Positions 10,329 through 21,100 of a stretch of 64,000 bases of DNA are shown in pieces. Each line of letters begins with the position of its first letter. Position 1 is the stretch's first letter. The notes beneath the pieces are model-generated. The model searched no databases. It saw only the letters and a program-made list of their open reading frames with translations, and was not told where the DNA came from. Source of the DNA: Phaeosaccion multiseriatum (Eukaryota > Ochrophyta, other classes); assembly GCA_965112735.1 (NCBI GenBank), contig OZ218954.1:3658001-3722000 (forward strand), read 5' to 3'. A program made the translations under genes and the position numbers.

Positions 10329-13300
10329 ATGAATCGGCAGGTGTTACTTCCACTGCTTGTGTTGGGCGCCATTCCCACGGCCATCAGGAGCAGCCGCAGC
10401 ACCGCTTCAGTTGCCGATATCTCCCCACACCGAGCGGACGAGGGTGGTCGGCCCGCCCTGCGAATCAGCATTGACATTGACGGGAGGTGGGTGACTGACC
10501 ATCAATAGAAGCAGCCCGGCTGGTCGTACGAGGCTTCCTTCCGTTTGTGTAGAAAGCAATGCTAAGGAGGAGGAAAAGAAGTTGGTTTTTAACCTCTCTT
10601 TCACTTCCTCCTCCTGCTCTGAAACGTATCGCGACCCGTGAAATTCCGTCCCGATGGGCCCTCTCTCCCCGATTCCTACACCCATCGACCCCCACCGCTC
10701 CATACTGCCTGCACCACCCATCCGCCTCCCTCCCTCCCCCTCCTCCCAGGCAAGAAGAGGTAGTGGCTCGGTGGGAAGACAACCCCGCTTACCTAGCCCT
10801 CACCTTCTGCAGCCAGCACGCCGTCAGCGATAGCGTCGAAGGGATAGGCTGCCTTCAGCTGGTGGAGGGAGAGATCATACAGCAGAGGCTGTTTTGGACA
10901 GACAATACAGCAAGTGGGTCATGAGGGAGGGAGGGAGGGGGAGGGGCGGGGAAGGGAGGGAGCATAACAGCAGAGGCGTCAGGTGGTGAGCGAGCAACCT
11001 CAGCGCGAGAGGGCGTTCACGAACACACTACAATTGGGCAACCTGAGTCTTTCCCCCTGTCCACACCTACCCCTACCCACCCGCTCATCCCCACCCTCCA
11101 CCACCCCAATTCCCACTCCCTCCCGCAACCCCACTCCCCCCCCCGAGCAGGAGGTAATGAGGAGTCCTTGCCCTTGGCTTTCGATGGCGACTCCTCTCTA
11201 CTCCTGGGGTCTGTGTACAGCTCTCAACAGCTGCTACCCGCCTCCCTTCGCATCGTCTTTGACGCACCTGACCTTGACTCTGGCGACGACGTATATGATA
11301 GGGATGGCAGTCTGTGGCGCGGAGTGCAAGGCGGCAGCGGAGAACAGCAAGAGGAGGGCCAGAGGGAGGGGGACGGAGAGGAGGGGCGAGGAGGAGGAGG
11401 AGGACGAGGAGGAGGAGGAGGGGGGGGGGGGGGACGGGGCTACAGAGCAGTGGAGAGGGCCGTCGGGGAAGTGTGTGTGGAGTATCGTCTCGGTGAGGAG
11501 CAGTGCTCGGACTTGCTGGATGGAGCCGTGACGCTCCTTTCCGACCAAAGAGACGGGGAAGGAGGGGCGGGGGGGGGGGGACCCGCCCTCCTGCACGGGC
11601 AGCGGCTTGAAAGTGGTACAGCAAGAGAAACAGCGAGAGCAGTGCGGTGGGAGCTTTGGGAAGCCGCCTCCTCAGCTGCAGGAGGAGGAGGTGGAGTCCA
11701 AAGACGGCAGCCGCCGCTGTACCTGCCCATGTATGTGAACAATGTGCTGTCTATGCATGTTGAGATGGCAGCGGATGGGGATGATGCGGGGGGAGGTCAC
11801 ACCGTCTTCTTCTTCAGGGCACACGTGGACGTGGATCGAGTGGTGCAGGACTTGGTGAGTTTTCTTTTGTGATTGTCATCTGTGTGGGTGGGTAAGCGTG
11901 TGGGTGCGTGTGGGTGCGTGTGGGTGCGTGTGGGTGCGTGTGGGTGCGTGTGGGTGCGTGTGGGTGCGTGTGGGTGCGTGTGGGTGCGTGTGGGTGCATG
12001 TGGGTGCGTGTGTCTCTATGCTCCCCCCCCCCTCGCCCTCTCTCTCTTCTCTCTCACTGCCCCTCCTCTCTCTCTCTCCATCCCTTTGCCTCGATGGCAT
12101 CAAAGGCCGTCCACCTCCACGCCTGCGGTCTCCCACTGCCTTCGCACGAGGCCATGCGGATGGCAGTGGATGACGCCCGCGCTAACATGACAGAGCCCCC
12201 ATCGGCCCGGCTGTTGTCGCCCTCGGCTTACCTTGACGTCTGCCTAGACGACCAAGGGGCCTTCTGCGACGGAGGAGACGGCAACAGCAGCCAGGAGGGG
12301 GGGCGGGAGGAGGGGCAGGAGGAGAAGCAGGAAGGCCAGGAGGGGCAGGAGGAGGATGTGGAGGATATGGAGGAGCTGGAGCGGCAGGAGGGGAAGCAGT
12401 TCGCCGTTCGGAGACTCCTTCTCTACGACGAGGAAGAGGTGGCCTTCTGTCCCTCCTGTGTGGCTGGGGGCCGAGTGTCGGCGTTCTGTGCTCGGCACCG
12501 GTGCTCCCATCGCATGCAAGCAACAAGCAAGCTCCTGCAGGATGCAGAACAGGTACATGTGTTTCCAAGTCTGGATGTCTTCCTTGCTTTGGTTGGCTGG
12601 CTTGGGTCACACCCCCCTCCCTCCCTCCCTCCCTCCAGTCCTTCCTCTCTTGCTCTGCCCAACCCATCCACTGCCATCCACTGTCACCAACCGATGTGAT
12701 GTGCATATCACCAACGGCTGCACTATCGTCGTCGTCGTCAAATCGCACAGGTCTTGCAGCAAAAGGAGCAGCAGCGCAGCCCCATTGAAGAGAGGGAGAG
12801 GGGGGATGGCAGTGGATGGGAGAGAGTTGTCGTGAGCCTCAGCACGCTTCCGAGTAGGGTCGGGCTCCTCGCTCCCACCCTAGCCTCCCTCCAAGCGCAA
12901 ACTGCTCGTCCTGACGCCTTGTACGTCGTCCTTCCCTCCGTCAGCCTACGCGAGTCTAAAGCCTACACGGTGCCGCCCTTCTTGGAGGAGGTGAGGGAGT
13001 TGGTGGCATATAGAGAGGGAGGAAGGGAGGGAGGGAGGGAGGGAGGGAGGGAGGGAGGGAGGGAGGGAGGGAGGGAGGGAGGGAGGTATACCCACTGCCA
13101 TCCATCCACCAGCTCACTCCGCGCTGTCATCCTCCATCCACTGCCATCCATCCTCCCTCCCCCTCCCATCCACTGCCATCCCCCCTCCCTCCCCAGATGC
13201 CCGATGTGACGGTGCTTCGCTATGACACGGACCTTGGCCCCTCCACCAAGCTCATCCCCGCTCTACAGATGGAGCCTCACCCCAGCACCATCATCATCAC

Positions 13301-13355
13301 ACGTGAGTGCGTGCGTGTGTGTGTGTATGCGTGTGCGTGCGTATGTCTGTGTGTG

Positions 13356-13398
<43 letters not shown>

Positions 13399-14282
13399 AT
13401 GCTTGCCCACCTGTCCATCTGCCTGCCCATCTGCCTGCTTCTGTCCGTATGCCGATCTGCCTGCCCATACACGTGCCCGTATGCCTGCCCATACAACCTG
13501 ACTCTATTCCTGCTCTGCCCTCATGCCCATATGCTTGCTCATATGCCCATGTACCTGCCCATTTGTGACTCCCTGTCCAGTGGATGATGACATCGAGTAT
13601 CCGCCCACGCTTCTGGCGGACCTCGTCAGCAATGCTCGGAGGAGACCAAATGCGGTGAGTGAGATTCCCCTCTCTCCTCTTCAATCTCTCTCTCGCTCGC
13701 TCTCTCTTTCTCCCCGGTCCTCTCTCTCCCCCTTTGTCTCTGTCTATATCTTTTATATCTGTCCCCCTTTCTCTCTCTCCCCCCTCCTCCCTCCCATCTC
13801 TCTCTTCCATCCCCCCCCCCCCCCTCCCCCACTCCCACAGGCGATAGGCTTCACAGGTTACCGCCTCCCCCCCTCGGGCCCTCTCTTGCACGAGCGCTTT
13901 ACGTATTTTGACTCCTTCACACTCGCCGAAGACGCAGAGGTGAGTGCAGCAGCAGCAGCAGTTGGTGATACAGCAGAGGTAGACACCTAAGGACATGATG
14001 GACATTGGCTCTATCTACCGCTCCTCTGCCTGGCCCCTTGGCCTCAATCATCTGTCTATCTTCCTGCCCGTATGCCTCTTTATCCTCCTCGTGTAACGGC
14101 CAGGTGGACGTGCTCGGCGGTGTGATGGGCATTGCCTACAGGAGCGGCTTCTTCGACTTCCTGCGCCTCACGGGCTATGCAAGGAGCCCGTCTGCTGCCT
14201 TCTTTGTGGACGACGATTGGGTGTGCGGGGCCCTCGATGCTGCGGGTGCGTGTGTGTGTGTGTGTGTGTGGGTGGGTGGGTG

Positions 14283-14323
<41 letters not shown>

Positions 14324-16088
14324 TTTGTGTGTTATGTGTGTGTGGGTGTGTGGGGGTGCGTGAGTGAAAGGGGTCCATCTGCTGCCTTCTTTGTCAAGGG
14401 CGATTGGGTGCTCGTGGCCCTCGATGCCGTGGGTGCGTATGTGGGTGTGTGCGTGGCAGGAATGAATGTCTACGTAGAGAGGGAAGAAGGACGACTACAT
14501 GCCTCTGCATCTCTCTCTGCCTATGACAGCCTGCCTCTGTGTCTACCTCCTCCTCCTCCTCCTCCTCCTCCTCCTCCTCCTCCTCCTCCTCCTCCTCCTC
14601 CTCCTCCTCCTCCTCCTCCTCCTCCTCCTCCTCCTCCTCCTCCTCCTCCTCCTCCCCCTCCTCCTCCTCGCCGTCCTCCCCCTCTCCCTCCACCGCCCTC
14701 AGGAGTGCCCCGCGTGGTAATTGGCAGGCCTTACGCCCCTGACTCGGCGGACGTGCTCTTCAACGGCCAAATCTCTCTGCCCCATGCACAGGTATACGGG
14801 TATATATCGCGCTATCTCCCTCTCTCTCTCCGTCTCTCACTTTGCCTGCTGTCTCCATCTCTCTTTCTCTCTCCCTCTCTCCCACTTTCCCTGCTCTCTC
14901 TCTCTCTCTGTGTGTCCCTCTGTCCCCTCTCTTCCCTCCCCCTGGTAAGTTGGGGGGTCTGAACTCCCAATCGCACTCATTTCGCAACCTGCGCTATCAA
15001 CGCATTCTTCTCGAGTGGCTGAGGCATTCGGAGCGGCTCTTCCCTCCGCGCCAAGACGAAGAGAAGGCGACCGTTGACGATGTACTACCAACGACCGTTA
15101 ATGATGTACTACCAACGACCGTTGATGATGTAGCAACAGTTGGTGGTACATCGGTTGGTGGTACATCAGTTGGTGATACAGCAGCAGCAGTTAGTGACAC
15201 AGCACCAGCAGTTGGCGACACAGCAGCAGCGGCAGTTGGTGCTACATCACCCGCACCAGCTCTTCCTCCCCCCCATCCACTGCCATCCTTTCTGGAGGTG
15301 TTCGACAGAGACCTTCGCGCTGCCCTGGGACCGAGGAAGGACACCATGCGACTGGTGAGTGAGTGAGTGAGTGAGTGAGTGAGTGAGTGAGTGAGTGAGG
15401 CGAAGTTGAAAGGAGGGGCGCAGGGAGGAAAGGGAAGGGAAGGGAAGGGGAAGGGAAGGGAAGCAGAATTGTATGAATAGAAGGAAGGGGAAGGGAATTC
15501 CTCCCTCCGTCCCTCCTTTCGACATGGCCTCACTCACTCACCAGTGAGGGGAAGCAGTATATACGTATAGCGAGACAGACAAACAGCAAATCGATGGTCA
15601 TACCACGCTCCCCTCCCTTCCTCTCTCCCTCTCTTCCTCTCTCCCTCTCTCCCTCCCCCTCTCTCTCCCTCCATCCCTCCCTCGCTCTCTCTCCCTCTCT
15701 CTCCTCAGCTCTTCCAGGAGCTGTTAGACAGCGGCAAGGAAAGCTTCACCATTATCAAGACGGGAAACTCGCGCTGGACAGCTGGGGAGGCAGGCACGAC
15801 AGCGGATGGGAAGGGAGGGATGGCAGTGGATGGGGCGGAAAAGGGCAGTGTGTCGAGCACCGATGACGTCACGCTGGCGTACGGAAAGTTTGTCGAGCAC
15901 CACAAGACAGGTGAGGGAGTTGGTGATGCAGAGGGAGGGAGCGAGGGATACATCGATTGCCATCGATTGCCATCGATTGCGCATCCGTCACATTGCCTCG
16001 ACTGACCGATCCACCCGTTGCCATCGATTGCGATCCATCGACTGCCGTCCATCGCCTCCCTCCCCCCCAAAAACAAACACACGCGCAC

Positions 16089-16140
<52 letters not shown>

Positions 16141-17928
16141 ACCTTCTACTCGCTCGACCCCTCGCCCCTCTCCTGCGACGCAGCAAAGAAAGTTCTCAGC
16201 AAGGAACGTTCCCAAGTTCTGCTCACGGCGCCCCCCTCGGGAGGCAGCGCAGGTACCGCAGCAGCAGCACCAGGGACAACACACTCACTCAAGGCTCTGT
16301 TGAAGGACATTTTCACTCCTTCTTCCCGGGGGGGAGGGGGTGCCTCTTCTTCTACTTCCACCCTGGGGGCCCGACTGGACGTGGTGCACTTTGATGGGGG
16401 GCACGTCTCCGACTTCGATGTAAGGAGGAGGGGGGTGGCAGTGGATGGCAGTGGATGGCAGTGGGTGGCAGTGGACGGCAGTGGATGGCAGTGAGTGGCA
16501 GTGGATGGCAGTGGGTGGCAGTGGATGGCAGTTGGTGGGGAGGGGAGAGCTGGGGAGAGTTGCAAAGCGTGTGTCTCATTCTGTCTTTTTTTCTCTGTGT
16601 TGATTTCGACTCGTGAGCGAGTAGGCATGGGTGACGCGGAGAGGGTGGGTAACAACATCACCACAGGTCTCAGCCACCGTCCCCCATCCCCTTCCCCCAT
16701 CCACTACCATCCCCTCCCTTACTCCCTCTCTCCCTCCCTCTCCTTCCCTCCCTCCCACCCCCCCCCAATCTACTGCCATCCCCATCCCTCACCCCCCATC
16801 CACTGCCATCCCTCCTCCTCAGGACATGCAGGGCGTGCACGAGGCCGCTGTGAAGGTCTTCTTTGACCTCTCTGTCGTGCTGCATGCCCTGCGCTCCCTC
16901 CCCTCCCGCTCCAGAGTGTGGATGGTACTGGATGGCAATGTGGCTGTGTACATGAACAGGTTAGGGATGGCAGTGGATGGGGGGGAAGGGGATGGCAGTG
17001 GATGGGGAAGGAAGGAGTGGCCGTGGATGGCGATAATGGGTGGCAGGGGATGGTGCTGGATGCAGTGCTTACGTGCATGCGCTCACAAAAGCCTGCCAAA
17101 GCTTACATAACGACAACCGCCCCCCCCCTTTAACAATACACGACCCCCTACCTACCTAGCCTGGCGGACTTTACAGCAGAAATGGAGCGCGACAAGGACC
17201 CCGTGGGGGAGGCCTGGCTGCTGCCGCCCTTCCTGCCCACTCGGGGAAAAGCCCAATATGCAGCCCAAGTGCTTGAGGCTCTGGAGGAGGTGCGTTGGGG
17301 CGGATAGGGAGAGACGAGTAGGGGAGGGAGGGAGGGAGGGAGGGAGGGAGGGAGGGAGGGAGGGAGGGAGGCAAGGAGGGAGGGAGAGAGGGAGGGAGGG
17401 AGGGAGGCGGAGAGGGATGGATGGATGGATGGAGGGAGGGACGGCGGCGGGGAGGGAGGAAGGATGGAGGGAAGGAGGGACGGAGAGGGAGGGAAGGAGA
17501 GGGAGGGAAGGAAGGAGGGAGGGAGGGAGGGAGGGAGGGAGGCACACATGCACACGCGCACACACACGGAGAGAAGAGACTTAAGAGAGAGGGCGAGAAG
17601 GAAGGACAACCCCGAACCCCCACACGCACACTCTGACACCCTTCCTCCCTCCCTTCCTCCCTCTCTCCTTCCCTATATGCCTCCAATCTCCCTCATCCAC
17701 TGCCATCCCTCTCTCCCCCCTCCCTCCACATATCTCCACTCTCCCCTGATCATCCACTGCCATCCATCTATCCATCCCGTCCTTTCTTAGTGCGTGCGCG
17801 TCTTGTCCGGAGTTCAACTCGTGTGGCGCTGTGACTTTAACCGCAACTTGTTAGAAACGGAGGAGCAGGTGAAGGATGCCTCGAGGCGTTTCACAGACCT
17901 CATGCTTCTGTCCAAACGACCGTCCTAG
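10329..17928 (+). CDS. Secretory-pathway glycosyltransferase-like protein (GT2-like fold)
   Basis: Sixteen exons: 10329-10486, 10750-10913, 11151-11854, 12106-12552, 12751-12990, 13197-13302, 13581-13654, 13841-13939, 14104-14245, 14703-14791, 14950-15354, 15709-15910, 16139-16419, 16823-16959, 17160-17289, 17791-17928 (~1171 aa, all phases consistent). The N-terminus MNRQVLLPLLVLGAIPTAI is a signal peptide or anchor. Residues ~505-745 carry a glycosyltransferase core: VVVSLSTLPSRVGLLAPTL, LQAQTARPDALYVVLPS, DTDLGPSTKLIPAL, ITLDDDIEYPPTLL (the DDD is the probable metal-binding DXD), GFTGYRLP, and a second VDDDWVCGALDA. The ~490-residue N-terminal region contains acidic and Gly runs and a CPSC...CARHRC cluster; the C-terminal ~420 residues are not recognised. 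Exons 5 and 12 contain the dispersed GGATGGCAGTGGATGG motif and exon 11 several VGDTAAA-type motif copies. Donor, acceptor and sugar specificity are unknown. Confidence 0.7.
11888..12012 (+). repeat. 10-bp minisatellite TGGGTGCGTG x ~11
   Basis: This lies at the 5' end of the intron after exon 3 of the glycosyltransferase gene, starting ~35 nt from the donor. It is noncoding. Confidence 0.9.
13016..13086 (+). repeat. (GGGA)n array near donor of glycosyltransferase exon 5
   Basis: About 16 GGGA units on the coding strand begin ~25 nt after the donor GAG/GTGAGG. A comparable purine array (17315-17545) follows the donor of exon 15. Confidence 0.9.
14372..14432 (+). pseudogene. Decoy copy of glycosyltransferase exon-9 end
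   Basis: The segment encodes PSAAFFVKGDWVLVALDAV, a diverged copy of the exon-9 end (14187-14245, PSAAFFVDDDWVCGALDAA), and keeps the same GTGCGT donor. The DDD is changed to KGD and there is no clean acceptor directly upstream, so it appears to be a non-functional partial exon duplication in the intron. Confidence 0.75.
14547..14656 (+). repeat. (CCT)n microsatellite
   Basis: About 36 CTC units lie in the intron before exon 10 of the glycosyltransferase gene. Long Leu/Pro/Ser/Glu frames across it are artefacts. Confidence 0.9.
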
Positions 17929-18166
17929 GGTACTCAGGGCTCTATTCTTTCACAGATGCTCGAAGTCTCTCTCTCCTTTGCAGTCTTCGCCCCCCTCCTC
18001 GAGCCCCTGCCTCCTCTAAGGGTGGCTGGCCTCTCATTAATTATTGCTCTCGCTCCTCCACTGCCAGTGCCAGTCAAGCTCCTTGGAGGAGTCTCTAAGT
18101 CTCTAACTAACCAACCGCCCTGCAACTGCCTGCAACTGCCTGCTGTCACAGCAGTGCTGTCGGTCC

Positions 18167-21100
18167 TTAGGCTTCCAGGAAGGACCTCCTCCTCGCCTTT
18201 CCGTCTTGCTGCGCCTGTGCCTGTGCCTGTGCCGCTTCCTTGAAGAGCCCGTCCACGGCGCTCTCCCTCCTCTCCCCGCTGATGCTCGGCCCCTGGGTGC
18301 CTGAGTCTCCCACCGACTCGGCCTCGGCTGAGGAGTCTCCCCTTGATGAGCTCCCCAGTGCCTCGCTCGCCCCCCCCCTGGTAGAGCGGAGCTCCGCCGT
18401 TGTCTCCTCCTCCTGTATCGGCTTTGTCTCCTCCTGTATCTGTATCGGCTTTTTATGGCTGCGGCACGCGCTCGGCCTGTTCTGTGCGTGTGGGCAAGAG
18501 CCCTTTCTCTCTGATCCTTCTGGATCCTTGCTGACTGGGCAGCGCGCTTCTCCCTCTGTTGCTTCCTCTTCTTCTCCGTTCTCCTCGATGGTAGCGGACA
18601 GTATCCGTGATGAGGCGGCTTTTGTTGACACACACGCACAGCACAGGCCAGGCAGCACAGCAACAGCAGTTGGTGGTACAACAGTAGCAAGAAGGGGGGT
18701 GAAAAGACGGGTGAGTGAGGGGGGGGAGAGGGGAGGGAAGGAGCACGAGGCGGTTTCATCCTCACAGGTCTCTCCTTCGAAGCAGACGGGTGGGGTGGTG
18801 GCTCATAAGTCAGTAAGGCAAAAGTCAGCTCCACAACACTCAGTCAGTACGTCAGGGGGTGTTAACAGGGGGCACATCGCGCTGCTTGGGGATCGGATGG
18901 TACCAGACGCACGCACCTGCGTCCTCCGCCTCGTCTTGTCCCTCGTCTCCACCAGCGAAGGGGCATCCCTCGCCCTCCGTTCGCGTCTCCACCATGCTGG
19001 CGGTGGAATTCATTCGACTTGGTGCAAGGCTGTAAGCATCATCCCTTGTTGTCTTAGGTTGCCACCAGGCATCTCCACTACAGTGGGAGATGGCAGTGGA
19101 TGGGAGGGAGGGAGGGAGGGAGGGAGGGAGGGAGGGAGGGAGGGGGGGAGGGAGGTAGGGAGGGAGGGGTGGAAGTGAGTGTCAGACTATGAGGGAGATA
19201 ATATATTGACATGTAGGAATCAAGCGGCTCCTTTGGGGGGGTGTAGACGGCGTGCAGGTCATTTGGGCGGCGACCGAAGGTTGATGCCTCCCCTCCCCTC
19301 TCCCTCCCCCCCCTTCAGGCCTGACCACCGACCAGGGGAATCGTTCCCACGGGTACTTAATCTGGTCCGTCCAGTGCCATCTGACTAACCTGCTGCCGCC
19401 TCCGAGGCCTGTGGCGCTGAGCTTGAGCTCCAACATTCGCTGGAAGTGCTTCAGAGCATGGCCCACCGATGAGCGCTTCCTGTCCACACATGAGAGGAGG
19501 GGAGGGAGGGAGGGAGGGAGGGAGGGAGGGAGGGAGGGAGGGAGGGAGGGAGGGAGGGAGGGAGGGAGGGAGGGAGGGAGGGAGGGAGGGAGGGAGGGAG
19601 GGAGGGAGGGAGGGAGGGAGGGAGGGAGGGAGGGAGGGAGGGAGGGAGGGAGGGAGGGAGGGAGGGAGGGAGGGAGGGAGGGAGGGAGGGAGGGAGGGAA
19701 GGAGGGAGGGAGAGAGAGATGCTGGTGCTTAGAGACAGGGACAGTGACAGAGAGAGAGAGAGACAGAGATACTTCGGACTGAGAGAGAGACAGAGACAGA
19801 GATACTTAGGACTGCTTGTGCTCACCTCGAGTTGTTGATCTCCATGCGGCGTGCAGAGCGGACGATGAGCACGATAGAAACGAAGCTGAACACCTGAGAG
19901 GGGTGACAGCAGCCAGTCAGTGAGAGTGCCAGCAGCCAGAGAGGAGAGGGGGGTCAAGATAGGGGTGAAGTTCCCGTGCGGTCGCAAGGGGGCTGATGGA
20001 GCGAGTGGCAGTCGCAATTGGGTACCTAGCCTATGCCCAACATACACATGCACGCACACGCGCCCTTCATTGTTAGGCCCTTGCTCCTTACCTGCTGCCA
20101 CGCGTCCTTGAGCTCATCTGTCCAGTCGTCGCCAGAGCAGAGACCCACCGCGTGTAGTAAGGCGTGCGCTGACAGGGGGCGGAGGAGGGAGGGGGTCTCT
20201 CAGGGGAGGGAGGACGCACCACCGAGCTGTGACTGTCTAGTCTACTCTACCCCAGAGGTCAGGCATGCGCGAGAGGGCTTGGAGAAGGGTTAGGGTTAAG
20301 GCTTGCAGAAGAGTTAGGGTCAAGGCTAGGAGAACAAGGGGAGGAATAGCGCCGCTGCAAAGAACGCGATGCGAGAAAGAGAGGACAGAAGAGGAAGGGA
20401 AGAGGAAGGGAGGAGGAAGGGAAGAGGAAGGGAAGAGGAAGGCAGCCATCGGCAGAGGGGACAGGAGAGGAGAGGATCCCTTAGGTTAGGGTTAAGGGGA
20501 CAGGAGAGGAGAGGATCCCAATCACGCCGCCTACTGTCTAGAGCTGTCCTTTGCTGACTTACCCATGGCCCCGTAATGCTCGGGGAAGACGCCGAAGTCG
20601 ACGTGTCTGTCCGCGAGAAGCTCAAGCCCGGGCAAGATTTGGTGGTGCGCCTCGCTCTCTGAGGGGGGCCGGGGGGGGGGGTTAGGCCTTGTAGCTGCTA
20701 GCAGTAGGGTCGAAGAGCACAAGTGAGTCATGTCCTGCAGCTAGCAGTAGGGCCGGAGGAGGGGAGTCCTGTCCCGAGCATTGTGAGGAGTGTCCTCGCT
20801 TGCCTGCCTCTGCTTGCCTGCCTCTGCTTACTCCTAGGGCTCATCCCAATCCAAAACACACGCGCACAGCGAGTGCTGCACCAGCAATGGCGGTACCGTA
20901 TCATCACCTGCGGTGTTACTCACCGAGGTCGAGAGTGCAGAGCTTGGACACGACTGCGACGAGCATCTTGCCCTGTTGGTGATACAGACGGCAGGGGGGC
21001 AGGCATAAGGGCATGGGCAAGGGGGTAGTGCTCAGAGCGCACCATCTCGCAACGCCACGGAGGGGAGGGGGGATGGCAGTGGATGGACATGAGGGGGGGG

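Noticed and set aside
18103-18834. Alternative minus-frame protein with basic Arg/Lys-rich sequence
   Set aside because: It overlaps the globin gene's last exon in another frame; the acidic frame joins in phase to the upstream exons.
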